8,061 nucleotides of DNA from DASZMJ01 sp035551935 (GCA_035551935.1 DASZMJ010000185.1:1-8061); one strand, 5' to 3'; counted from the stretch's first letter, positions 1-6,787 are shown. The notes: generated by a model not told the origin, from the letters alone. Translations and numbers: made by a program.

Positions 1-1020
1 GCCGCCAAGAACGCGCTGCTCCACGGCCTCTGCTCGCTGGCGCCCGTCCTGCCGGGCGAAGATCCCGCCGAATTCGAACAATTGTTGGCCCGATGGATCA
101 AAGACCAGCAGCCGGCGACCGAAGAAGAACGCAACCTCGTCTTCAACATGTGCTGTGCCACCGTCGCCATGGGCCGCGTCCGCAAGGCCGACGCCGCGGC
201 GGCATCGGCCCGCATGCGCCAGGCCGGCGAGGCGTTCGACGCGGGGCGCGCCCAGAGCCTCACTGAGACGACCGCGCTCGTCGGCCGCGGCCGGCAGGAC
301 CTGATCGTGCCGCTGCTGGCCCGCGCCGACGGGGTGCGGTGGCTGATCGCCAAATGGGAGGAGATGGACGAGCAGCTCACCGGCAGCGGCCACCTCTGCC
401 CCGAGTGGCGCGAGCGGATGCTGACGATGCTCGGCTGCGCCCCGGGCGACCTCGACGACGAGCGCGCCCGCGAGGTGCATGGCCTGGGCATGGCGCTGGA
501 CGTCGCCTGCGACGCGCACCTGAAGACCCACGCCAAGTACACCGAGAAGGGCATCGCGATCGACGCGGATCGGCCGATGGAGCGGCTCCGCGCGATCATC
601 GCCCAGGAATGGGAGGCGCTGGCCTCGCTGCTGCCGGAGCTGGAGGCCGAGGAGGCCGAGCAGCGGCGACAGGTGATAGACGCGGCGGCCGTCGACGTCA
701 GCGACGACGGCATGCGGCGGCACCGCTACCTGCAGGACCACCAGCGCACCTGCCGGCAACTCTCGACGGCGCTGATCGCGTGCAAGAACGCGCGGCTGAA
801 GCTCTACGGCCGCATCCTCTCCAGCAGCGAGAACGAGCCCGCGTGGACCCCGCCGCCGGCCCCCGAAACGCCGGCGCGGAACGAACCGAAGGATGATGCA
901 ACTTACGATTACGTCATGATTTTGGATGAGATACCCTCGCCCCCGACGTCCCGGCCGGCGTCCTCGGTCGTCATCGGCGTGGCGCCGACGACGACCGAGG
1001 CCCCGCCGCGACGCTTCTGA
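1..1020 (+). CDS. Hypothetical protein, KNALxHGL-type planctomycete family (5'-partial)
   Basis: The frame is open from the first base to a TGA at 1018-1020, giving 339 residues with the true start outside the window. It opens with AAKNALLHGL and then VLPGEDPAEFEQLLARW, an arrangement I associate with a family of uncharacterised planctomycete proteins that begin with an NALKHGL-like motif followed by LPGEDP-EFE. A TTG at 82 is a possible start codon, but the family-like residues upstream argue that the gene begins before the window. The body is acidic and mostly helical, with an Ala/Glu-rich stretch around 600-670 that could form a coiled coil. The last 65 or so residues are Pro/Thr-rich and look disordered. 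There is no signal peptide or membrane segment in the visible part. The function is unknown and I do not infer one. A compact hairpin follows the stop codon directly. That the frame is real is clear; the family assignment is from memory. Confidence 0.8.
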   Translation, partial: AAKNALLHGLCSLAPVLPGEDPAEFEQLLARWIKDQQPATEEERNLVFNMCCATVAMGRVRKADAAAASARMRQAGEAFDAGRAQSLTETTALVGRGRQDLIVPLLARADGVRWLIAKWEEMDEQLTGSGHLCPEWRERMLTMLGCAPGDLDDERAREVHGLGMALDVACDAHLKTHAKYTEKGIAIDADRPMERLRAIIAQEWEALASLLPELEAEEAEQRRQVIDAAAVDVSDDGMRRHRYLQDHQRTCRQLSTALIACKNARLKLYGRILSSSENEPAWTPPPAPETPARNEPKDDATYDYVMILDEIPSPPTSRPASSVVIGVAPTTTEAPPRRF

Positions 1021-1036
1021 GGCCCGTTTCCGGGCC
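1021..1036 (+). terminator. GC hairpin directly after the stop codon, possible terminator
   Basis: GGCCCG (1021-1026) and CGGGCC (1031-1036) form a perfect 6-bp stem closed by a TTTC tetraloop, starting on the base after the TGA of the preceding gene. No T-tract follows, so it is not a classical intrinsic terminator. It may end transcription weakly or protect the 3' end of the mRNA. Confidence 0.4.
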
Positions 1037-1120
1037 CCGGAACACCGCTTCCGATCCATGAAGGCTGATCCGAAGGGGTCGGCGACGATCGGGGTGCGCG
1101 GCGGGGCGGGGCGGCGCGGC

Positions 1121-1149
1121 TTGACCGAAACGGGGGGGGTTGATAGGGT
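1121..1149 (+). promoter_or_regulatory. Sigma-70-type promoter for the CARDB surface protein
   Basis: A TTGACC -35 box (1121-1126) lies 17 bases from a TAGGGT -10 box (1144-1149). The -10 is preceded directly by TGA (1141-1143), an extended -10. Transcription would start near 1155-1157, about 73 bases before the ATG at 1229. The spacer contains a run of eight G. The spacing is ideal, but the -10 matches the consensus at only three of six positions. Confidence 0.55.
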
Positions 1150-1155
1150 ATCGTG

Positions 1156-1196
1156 GACAACCCAGGATTCGGGTTGTCGCGGCCGGGAAGGCCGCG
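1156..1196 (+). promoter_or_regulatory. Two abutting stem-loops at the start of the mRNA leader
   Basis: GACAACCC (1156-1163) pairs with GGGTTGTC (1171-1178) around a 7-base loop. Immediately after, CGCGGCC (1178-1184) pairs with GGCCGCG (1190-1196) around GGGAA. Base 1178 can belong to either stem. The first hairpin begins at the predicted transcription start, and the pair ends 16 bases before the Shine-Dalgarno sequence GGGAGGAG (1213-1220), which stays unpaired. This arrangement suits 5'-end mRNA stabilisation; an operator or attenuator is possible. The pairings are seen; the role is inferred. Confidence 0.5.
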
Positions 1197-1228
1197 GAGA
1201 GTCGGCTTCTCAGGGAGGAGAGGTCACC

Positions 1229-2773
1229 ATGTCGTCGCACGACCGTCGGGCCGCCGCGCGAAGGCGGGCCTGGGGCCGAGGCCCCATGATCCTGCGGTTC
1301 GAGCCGCTGGAAGGCCGGCAGCTCCTGACCGGCATCCCGGGCATGCCGCCCGACCTCGTCGCCACGGCGTTCCATACGTCGGTCTCGTCGCTGAACTGGG
1401 GCGAGTCGTTCCACGCCCAGGGGACGATCCAGAACCTCGGCGCCGGCGACGCGACCGTGCCGTTCCAGGTCGACGTCTTCGCCTCGGCCAGCCCGACGCT
1501 CGACGCCTCGGCCACCCTCGTCGGCACCGTCAACATCCCCGGCGGCCTGGCCTCGGGGACCAGGACGAACTTCGACCAAGTCATCAACCTGCCCGCCACC
1601 CCGATCGCCGGCGCCGGGCCGACCGGCCCCGTCTACATCAGCCTGGCCGTCGACCCGAACAACGTCGAGGGCGAGGCCAACCTCGGCGACAAGATGAACC
1701 AGGGGTCGGGCATCGACTCGGCCGCCCTGACCATCGCGCCCGACGCCCCGGCGGTGCTCGTCGGCAAGGGGTTGACCCTGGACACCGCGAGCACGAGCTG
1801 GGGCAGCACCGTCACCGTCACCGAGACGATCACCAACACCGGCACCGGCGACGCGCCGGCGACCCGGGCGCTCATCAAGCTGGCGCCGACCGGCGCGACG
1901 CTCGGGGGCTCGACCGACTTCGCCATCGCCAGCGTGCCGGTGCCGGCGATCCCGGCGGGGCAGTCGACGACGATCTCGCAGGCCGTCACCTTGCCGGCCG
2001 TCCCGCCCGCGGTCCTGGCCGGCTCGAACAGCTTCACGATGTCGGTCGAGCAGGACGCCGACGGCGTGACCAGCCCGGTCTTCCCGCACGTGCCGACGCA
2101 GGGCACGGGGCTCGACCAGGCGACGCTGGCGATCGCGGCCCCAACGACGTTGCCGACGACCGCGCTGCCCGACCTGGCGCCGTCGAACGTGCAGGCGCCG
2201 GTGACGGCGGTCGTCTGGGGCCAGCCGTTCCAGGTCTCGGCCACGATCGCCAACCTCGGCCAGGCCGACTCGGGCCCGATCACCCTCCGCTATTACCTGG
2301 CCGACTCGGCGACCTCGAGCACCGGCGTGCTCGTCGGCTCGACGACGCTCCAGAATGTCAAGGCCGGCGCCGCGCAGGACGTCACCCAGACCTTGACCTT
2401 CTCCGGGGCGCCGCCGGCGGGCCTGGTCAGCTCGGGCGTGGCGCCGGGGTACATCCTGGTGCAGGTCGACCCGGATAACAGCCTCAACGAGATGAACAAG
2501 TCCAACAACGTCGCCGCCTCCTCGGCCGTCAATGTCGCCCTGAACGCCGCGGCCGCCGCCAATATCCCCAACCCCCTGACCACCTCCGTTTCCACGACGG
2601 TCAACGCCAACCCGACCACGACCACGACGACCAAGCCGACCCCGGCGGAGCGTCGGGCGCAGCTCGTCGCGGCCATGCAGGCACGCCGGGCGAAGCTGGT
2701 GGCGCTCCAGGAGCAGCGGGCCGCCGCCCGGGCGCTGCGGGTCTTCCCGAGGCCGAAGGGCAAGAAGGCGTGA
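1229..2773 (+). CDS. Exported cell-surface protein with three CARDB-like repeats
   Basis: The product has 514 residues. The ATG at 1229 is chosen because GGGAGGAG lies 8 bases upstream and because it places the signature FEPLEGRQLLTG at residues 24-35, after an Arg-rich start. That motif resembles the LExR-x-LL signal of large exported planctomycete proteins and probably serves for export or sorting; no ordinary hydrophobic signal peptide is visible. Three Ig-like units of roughly 125 residues follow (about 42-170, 173-302 and 314-436). Units 1 and 3 show typical CARDB features: PDL at the start, a WG turn, then ATIANLGxAxS and a QVDPDNxxNExNxxNN ending (residues 412-427). Unit 2 is more diverged. 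A Thr-rich linker (about 451-470) leads to a very basic helical tail ending in PKGKKA. CARDB domains are beta-sandwiches linked to adhesion and extracellular proteins. No enzyme domain is present, so a structural or adhesive role is likely. Confidence 0.85.
   Translation: MSSHDRRAAARRRAWGRGPMILRFEPLEGRQLLTGIPGMPPDLVATAFHTSVSSLNWGESFHAQGTIQNLGAGDATVPFQVDVFASASPTLDASATLVGTVNIPGGLASGTRTNFDQVINLPATPIAGAGPTGPVYISLAVDPNNVEGEANLGDKMNQGSGIDSAALTIAPDAPAVLVGKGLTLDTASTSWGSTVTVTETITNTGTGDAPATRALIKLAPTGATLGGSTDFAIASVPVPAIPAGQSTTISQAVTLPAVPPAVLAGSNSFTMSVEQDADGVTSPVFPHVPTQGTGLDQATLAIAAPTTLPTTALPDLAPSNVQAPVTAVVWGQPFQVSATIANLGQADSGPITLRYYLADSATSSTGVLVGSTTLQNVKAGAAQDVTQTLTFSGAPPAGLVSSGVAPGYILVQVDPDNSLNEMNKSNNVAASSAVNVALNAAAAANIPNPLTTSVSTTVNANPTTTTTTKPTPAERRAQLVAAMQARRAKLVALQEQRAAARALRVFPRPKGKKA
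2611..2642 (+). repeat. Threonine-codon microsatellite in the surface-protein gene
   Basis: A run of ACC/ACG codons encodes the NPTTTTTTKPT linker (residues 460-470) between the last CARDB unit and the basic tail. It is low-complexity coding sequence and could vary in length between strains. Confidence 0.5.
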
Positions 2774-2784
2774 CCGACTCGACG

Positions 2785-2796
2785 GCGATTAATCGC
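2785..2796. repeat. 12-bp perfect palindrome after the surface-protein gene
   Basis: GCGATTAATCGC is a perfect palindrome with no spacer, 11 bases past the stop codon. With no loop it is a poor terminator and looks more like a dimeric-protein site, but nothing nearby shows which protein. It may be chance. Confidence 0.25.
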
Positions 2797-2887
2797 TACA
2801 ACCCGAGGAGTCATGGTCAGCTTGCGCGATCGTCGGTCGTCGCGGCGCGAAACTTGAGCCGAAATCGAAAAACCTCATGGAGATCGG

Positions 2888-2916
2888 TTGAAGGGCGGCG
2901 ATTCGGTGGATATGCT
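2888..2916 (+). promoter_or_regulatory. Sigma-70-type promoter for the hydrolase-like gene
   Basis: TTGAAG (2888-2893) and TATGCT (2911-2916) are separated by exactly 17 bases. Transcription would start near 2923, leaving a leader of about 78 bases before the ATG at 3001. Each box matches four of six consensus positions, and the stretch around the promoter (about 2850-2925) is less GC-rich than its surroundings. Confidence 0.55.
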
Positions 2917-3000
2917 TCCCACAACGACACAGGGCGGGGTCCAGGCGGTTCCCGGCCCGGGCGCCGAGGGGCGGTTGGCAACAGACGAGGAGCACCCGTG

Positions 3001-3792
3001 ATGTCCGACGACCGGCGGCCCACCCCACCCGCGACCGAGCGCTCGGCCGCCTCGGCGAGCGGGGCGGCCCCGCTCGCGGAGGCCCGGTTCATCCCGCAGC
3101 GGTATGAGCCGAACTACGCCTATCCGCTCCTGGTGCTCCTGCACGGCCGGGGGGGCGACGAGCAGCAGTTGCTCCGGTCGATGCCGGCGTTAAGCTGGCG
3201 GAACTACGTCGGCCTGGGCCTCCGCGGGCCCGAGCCGATCGAGCGCGAGGGGCGCGTCGCCGGCTACTCGTGGGGCCCGGCCTTCGCCCGCGGCGACCGC
3301 GGTCGGCGGCCGAGGCGGCCGGCGGCCGACGACGCCGAAGCCTTCCGACGGCTCCTGGCCGGCGAACCCGACCCGATCGACGCGCTGGAGGAAGCCGTCT
3401 TCGAGGCCGTCCGCCAGACGCGTCGGGCGTTGCACGTCCACTCCGAGCGGATCTTCCTGGTCGGCTGCGGCGAGGGGGCCGCGGTCGCCTACCGGCTCGG
3501 CCTCTGCTACCCCGAGCGGTTCGCCGGCATCGTCGCGCTGAACGGCTGGATCCCCGGCGGCTTCCGCCCGCTCGGTCGGCTGTCGGCCTGCCGCGACCTC
3601 CGCGTGCTCGTCACCCACGGCGAGTGGAACGGCCGCGCCCCGATCGCCCAGGCCCGCCGCGACGTCGCCGCCCTCCGCGCCGGCGGCCTCCGCGTCGCCT
3701 TCCACGCCTACCCCTGCGCCCACCGCCTCACCGCCCCGATGCTCTCCGACGTCGATACCTGGATCATCCATCAGTGTACATCCAGCCGTTAA
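3001..3792 (+). CDS. Alpha/beta-hydrolase fold protein (phospholipase/carboxylesterase type), probably non-catalytic
   Basis: The product has 263 residues, a typical length for this family. The ATG at 3001 is preceded by GAGGAG at 2987-2992; the adjacent GTG at 2998 is an alternative. The frame stays open back to a GTG at 2770 that overlaps the previous stop codon, but the leader region holds a promoter and does not look coding. Features in order: the strand and oxyanion-hole loop PLLVLLHGRGGDEQQLL, then an Arg/Pro-rich insert (about 100-110), the nucleophile-elbow region FLVGCGEGAA (152-161), YPERFAGIVALNGWIP, and the C-terminal VTHGEWNGRAP and YPCAHRL. Active relatives have G-x-S-x-G at the elbow; here the Ser position is Gly157. 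The acid usually seen in HGxxDxxxP is Asn210. Only the expected His241 remains. The fold assignment is strong; loss of classical Ser-hydrolase activity is inferred from these two substitutions. There is no signal peptide, so it is probably cytoplasmic. Confidence 0.85.
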   Translation: MSDDRRPTPPATERSAASASGAAPLAEARFIPQRYEPNYAYPLLVLLHGRGGDEQQLLRSMPALSWRNYVGLGLRGPEPIEREGRVAGYSWGPAFARGDRGRRPRRPAADDAEAFRRLLAGEPDPIDALEEAVFEAVRQTRRALHVHSERIFLVGCGEGAAVAYRLGLCYPERFAGIVALNGWIPGGFRPLGRLSACRDLRVLVTHGEWNGRAPIAQARRDVAALRAGGLRVAFHAYPCAHRLTAPMLSDVDTWIIHQCTSSR

Positions 3793-3822
3793 TGCCGCGT
3801 CGTTGTCGAACAAAACGGGTCG

Positions 3823-3853
3823 TCGATCGTCTAGTATTTGGGGAGACGATCGA
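3823..3853. promoter_or_regulatory. 10-bp perfect inverted repeat in the leader of the zinc-ribbon gene
   Basis: TCGATCGTCT (3823-3832) and AGACGATCGA (3844-3853) are exact reverse complements separated by 11 bases (AGTATTTGGGG). The repeat lies in the 88-base gap between the hydrolase stop and the ATG at 3881. A -10-like TAGTAT (3832-3837) falls in its centre, but I find no matching -35 at 16-18 bases. It could be an operator, a terminator for the gene before, or an mRNA leader hairpin. Confidence 0.45.
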
Positions 3854-3880
3854 GGTCCTGAGCGGGGGCGGTCGAGCGGG

Positions 3881-4984
3881 ATGGCGGGGGTCTTCACCTG
3901 CCCGGAGTGTGGCGCGCGATTCCGGCCCGAGGCCCTGACGCCGGGCCGGCGGTTCCGCTGCGCCCGTTGCTCGACCCTCCTGGAAGCCCCGTTCTTCCCC
4001 CGAGCCCGGCCCGAACCGCCGCCGCTGCCGGACCTTCCGCCGCCGAAGCCGGTCGAGGTACCGTCCTGGGCGTGGGCGGGCTTGGGGCTCCTGGCGGCGC
4101 TGGTCCTCGTCATCGGCGTCGGCAAGTGGGCCGGGGGGCTCTGGCAGGCCCACCGCGACCGGGGCCGGGCCGAGCGGCTGGCGGCGGCCCGGGCGTCGCT
4201 GGCCGACGACGAGGGGACGCCGGCCGAACTCGACTTCGACCGCTGCCGCGACCTCGACCGCCGGGCCCGGAGCGACCCGGCCCTGGAGCCGATCCGCGAC
4301 CGGACCCGCGACCGCCTGGCCCGCGCCGCGGGGCGGTTCGCCGCCGACGAGCTGGCCGAAGGCCGCCGGCTCCTGGCCGACGGCCGCGCCGGCGAGGCGC
4401 TGCTGCACTGCGCCGAGGTCGTCGACCGGCTCGACCCGCTCCCCGACTCGATCGCGGCCCGGCCCGTGGCCGACGCCCGCGCCCTGGCCGCGACGATCGT
4501 CGCCCGGTCCGGGGTAGTCGTCCCCTCGATCTCGTGCCCGAACTCGTACCAGCCCGAGGCCCCTCCCTACGACACGGACCTCCGCCCGGCGTTGCTCGAC
4601 GCCCTCCGGACGCGCGGCTTCGTGGTCGAGTCCGCCTCCTCGCCGTTCCGCGACCTCTGGGCCGAGCGGGCGCCGTATCGGCTGGAGGTCGAGGTCACGG
4701 AGGCCCACGCCGGTTATTACCTCCAGACCTCCAACCGCCTGTTCCGGCTCGACGCCCGGCTGGCGCTGCGCCGCGGCGGCGAGGCCGTCTGGCAAGGGCA
4801 GGTCGGGGCGCGGACGCACGTCCCGTTGCCGAACCTCGGCTCCTTCGGCTCGGGCCGGCTGGAGGTCAACGCCCGACGCTCCGCAGAGGCCGAGCGCGCC
4901 CTGTACGACGACGCCCGCTCCCAGGTCGTGAACCTCGCCCCCGGCAAGCTCGCGACCGCCCCCGGGCCGTCGTCGGGCCCGTGA
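3881..4984 (+). CDS. Zinc-ribbon, single-pass membrane protein of unknown function
   Basis: The product has 367 residues. The ATG at 3881 is preferred over a TTG at 3803 because the zinc ribbon then begins at the N-terminus and the upstream part overlaps an inverted repeat; the Shine-Dalgarno match (GAGCGGG) is weak. Cys7, Cys10, Cys27 and Cys30 form two CPxC-like knuckles 16 residues apart. A proline-rich linker (about 44-61) precedes one membrane helix at about 62-81 (VPSWAWAGLGLLAALVLVIG). Next comes a charged Arg/Ala/Glu helical region (about 90-210), then a globular domain (about 211-355) with alternating beta-like strands such as YRLEVEVTEAHAGYY and FRLDARLALRRGG. The ribbon would be cytoplasmic if the helix acts as a start-transfer segment. 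I do not recognise the C-terminal domain. The gene may share a transcript with the hydrolase gene 88 bases upstream. Similar zinc-ribbon plus membrane architectures are common among planctomycete hypothetical proteins. Confidence 0.8.
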   Translation: MAGVFTCPECGARFRPEALTPGRRFRCARCSTLLEAPFFPRARPEPPPLPDLPPPKPVEVPSWAWAGLGLLAALVLVIGVGKWAGGLWQAHRDRGRAERLAAARASLADDEGTPAELDFDRCRDLDRRARSDPALEPIRDRTRDRLARAAGRFAADELAEGRRLLADGRAGEALLHCAEVVDRLDPLPDSIAARPVADARALAATIVARSGVVVPSISCPNSYQPEAPPYDTDLRPALLDALRTRGFVVESASSPFRDLWAERAPYRLEVEVTEAHAGYYLQTSNRLFRLDARLALRRGGEAVWQGQVGARTHVPLPNLGSFGSGRLEVNARRSAEAERALYDDARSQVVNLAPGKLATAPGPSSGP

Positions 4985-5069
4985 GGAGGTCGTCGTCCCG
5001 GCCCTGATGTTGGGAAAAAGTGGCCGGTCCAGAGAGCATTGCTGGGCGACGAGTTCGGAGTTCGGTCCG

Positions 5070-5093
5070 GGCGCCTCGCGAAGTCGAGGCGCC
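5070..5093. terminator. Hairpin between convergent genes, possible bidirectional terminator
   Basis: GGCGCCTCG (5070-5078) and CGAGGCGCC (5085-5093) form a perfect 9-bp stem with a 6-base loop (CGAAGT). It lies between the stop codons of two convergent genes (4984 on plus, 5107 on minus), where a terminator serving both would be expected. No T-tract follows on either strand, so termination would rest on stem strength or Rho. Confidence 0.5.
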
Positions 5094-5106
5094 TCGCGGC
5101 CGCCCG

Positions 5107-6693
5107 TCAGGGCGCCCGGGCGACGGCCGAGGGAGGGGACGAGGGCCGGCCGGCGGCGCCCCGGACGCGGCGGTAGAGGCGGAACGGGGGCCGGTCGAGG
5201 ACGACCTCGAAGTCGGCCAGCGCCGGGGCGAACTCGGGAAAGCGTTCGGGGGGGACCATGTACGACAAGAGGACGGGGGTCCAGCAGACGACCATCGAGC
5301 AGGCGCGGAGCTGCTGGAGCTTGTCCTCGACCTCCGCCGGCCGGGCCTCGGCGTGGTCGAGGTAGAAGACGCACGGCGGGGCGAATCGCCGGTCGATCAC
5401 GGCGGCGCCGTCGCTCACGGCCAGCAGGGCCGCCGACTCGCCGTCGATCCGCCGGCGGATCTCGGCCCAGTCGCTCCGCTCGCGATCGCTCGCGTGGAGG
5501 CCGTAGGTCGCGGGGCTCGGGGCGGTCCGCCGCCAGAGGTTGGCGGCGTGGCGGAGGAAGCCGGCGTCGGCCGGGATCGACAGGGCGGCCAGCGCGATCG
5601 TCGCGGCGGTCGCCAGGCGGCCGGCGGTGGAGGCCGCGACGACGCCGAGGATCAGGATATAGCCGTAGTGGCCCCACGACCACGCGTTGCCGTACATCAT
5701 CGTCACGAATGTCGTGTGGGCGATCGCGCAGAGGACGACGGCCTCGTCGCGGCCGGCGTGCGACGTGCGGCCGAGCCAGAGGCGGCGGGCGGCGAGCACG
5801 CCGCCGACGACCAGCACGGCCGACGCCGCCAGCCACGAGCCGGCCGGGGTGCCGAGGTAATACGTCCAGCGCGCCCCGGGCGGCGCCCAGAAGTTCCGGC
5901 CGATGCCCCGGAAGAAGCCGAAGTGATTCTCGGCGTAGACCCGCGCCCCGTCGAGCGGGACGATGGACCGGGTCGCGGCCAACGGGCCGAACCGCCAGGC
6001 GGTCGCCGCGAACAGGGCGACGCCCAGGCCCGCCGCGGGCGCCAGTTCCCGCGCCAGTCGCGACGGCCGCCGCCATTCGCGCGCGACGATCAAGGCCCCC
6101 AGCGCCGCGGCCCAGCAGGCTGAGAGGCCCGACTTGACGAACACGCAGGCCATCGCCCAGCACAGCGCCGCGCCGCGACGGCCGCCGACCAGCGCCGTCA
6201 GGCTGGCGATCAGGAGCAGTGGCTCGATCCCCTTGGCGAACACCACCGCCTTTCGCGACAACAGGATCGGCAACGCCAGCGCCATCAGGGCCCAGCCCGC
6301 GGGGCCGGCCTCCACGCGCCGCGCGTACCGGCATGAGGACACGACCAGCGCGATCGTCGTCGCCGCGCACCAGAGCTTCCAGCCCGTAGGCCCGAGGCCC
6401 GTCAGGCGATACCAGTAATCCCCGAGGACCAGCGGGATGAGCCCGTAGATATAGCCGAAATCGACGACGGGGACCCGCCCGCGGCGCATCAGCTCGAAGC
6501 TACAGAGGTCGGCGCCGAAGTCCGCGAAGCAGAAGTCCGTGAAGGAGTTGAGGCCCGGATAGGTGACCGCCAGGAACCCGGCCGCCTCGGCGACGAACAG
6601 CGCAACGAGGATCGCGAACCGCCGGCGGCTCGCCGCGACGCCGGTGGCGACCTCCGGCCCGGCCGGGGTCGGCTCGACGGAGAGAACTCCCAT
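5107..6693 (-). CDS. Multi-pass membrane protein resembling GT-C glycosyltransferases
   Basis: The product has 528 residues. The ATG (complement of 6691-6693) is preceded on the minus strand by a purine-rich GAGAGAGAGAAGG about 7 bases away. Hydrophobic segments occur near residues 24-45, 77-92, 108-120, 132-145, 157-170, 175-205, 218-232, 287-301, 318-333, 342-356 and 358-373. A soluble domain of about 130 residues follows (about 400-510). The first loop contains the acidic NSFTDFCFADFGAD and the motif RRGRVPVVDFGYIYGLIP (70-87). This resembles the 'rGxvPYrDFxyxyGP' block of PMT/ArnT-like membrane glycosyltransferases, whose catalytic acid sits in the first extracytoplasmic loop. In that family the substrate is a polyprenyl-linked sugar. 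The activity is inferred from this resemblance and the overall topology; the acceptor is unknown. It could instead be a catalytically inactive polytopic protein. It is transcribed alone, towards the zinc-ribbon gene. Confidence 0.75.
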   Translation of the reverse strand: MGVLSVEPTPAGPEVATGVAASRRRFAILVALFVAEAAGFLAVTYPGLNSFTDFCFADFGADLCSFELMRRGRVPVVDFGYIYGLIPLVLGDYWYRLTGLGPTGWKLWCAATTIALVVSSCRYARRVEAGPAGWALMALALPILLSRKAVVFAKGIEPLLLIASLTALVGGRRGAALCWAMACVFVKSGLSACWAAALGALIVAREWRRPSRLARELAPAAGLGVALFAATAWRFGPLAATRSIVPLDGARVYAENHFGFFRGIGRNFWAPPGARWTYYLGTPAGSWLAASAVLVVGGVLAARRLWLGRTSHAGRDEAVVLCAIAHTTFVTMMYGNAWSWGHYGYILILGVVAASTAGRLATAATIALAALSIPADAGFLRHAANLWRRTAPSPATYGLHASDRERSDWAEIRRRIDGESAALLAVSDGAAVIDRRFAPPCVFYLDHAEARPAEVEDKLQQLRACSMVVCWTPVLLSYMVPPERFPEFAPALADFEVVLDRPPFRLYRRVRGAAGRPSSPPSAVARAP

Positions 6694-6728
6694 CGCAGGC
6701 CTTCTCTCTCTCGCACCCGGGTCGTCCC

Positions 6729-6747
6729 CCGGGGAGAACCTCCCCGG
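6729..6747 (-). promoter_or_regulatory. 8-bp triloop hairpin in the leader of the membrane-protein mRNA
   Basis: CCGGGGAG (6729-6736) and CTCCCCGG (6740-6747) are exact reverse complements with three bases between them. On the minus strand the structure begins a few bases after the predicted transcription start (about 6751) and ends about 35 bases before the ATG. A role in 5'-end stability is an inference. Confidence 0.4.
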
Positions 6748-6757
6748 CGTGCCGCCG

Positions 6758-6787
6758 AGTCTAGCGGTGCCGTCCCCGCCCGGTCAA
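6758..6787 (-). promoter_or_regulatory. Sigma-70-type promoter for the leftward membrane-protein gene
   Basis: On the minus strand TTGACC (complement of 6782-6787) is followed after 18 bases by TAGACT (complement of 6758-6763). Predicted transcription starts near 6751, with a leader of about 58 bases. The -35 is the same TTGACC seen before the CARDB gene. Confidence 0.5.

Noticed and set aside
926..1228. N-terminal extension of the CARDB gene frame to 926
   Set aside because: It overlaps the previous gene and runs through the promoter and leader hairpins; the ATG at 1229 has a strong Shine-Dalgarno sequence and starts just before the sorting motif.
971..2089. 372-residue minus-strand frame opposite the CARDB gene
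   Set aside because: Composition is Arg/Gly/Asp-rich, there is no ribosome-binding site, and the opposite frame carries clear CARDB motifs.
2813..2857. Tiny frame MVSLRDRRSSRRET with GAGGAG in front, a possible leader peptide
   Set aside because: The ribosome-binding site is only two bases from the ATG and the frame lies upstream of the predicted transcript start of the next gene.
2770..3000. GTG at 2770 as start of the hydrolase gene, overlapping the previous stop by GTGA
   Set aside because: The 77 extra residues match nothing in the family and the region contains a good promoter; the ATG at 3001 has its own ribosome-binding site.
5007..6137. Two long plus-strand frames (5007-6137 and 5020-6123) opposite the membrane-protein gene
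   Set aside because: Both are Arg/Gly-rich low-complexity readings of the complement of a clear hydrophobic, multi-pass protein.
3764..6370. 868-residue open frame on the minus strand, the longest in the window
   Set aside because: It is dominated by Arg, Pro and Gly, covers two better-supported genes on both strands, and has no recognisable domain. It is a GC-driven shadow.
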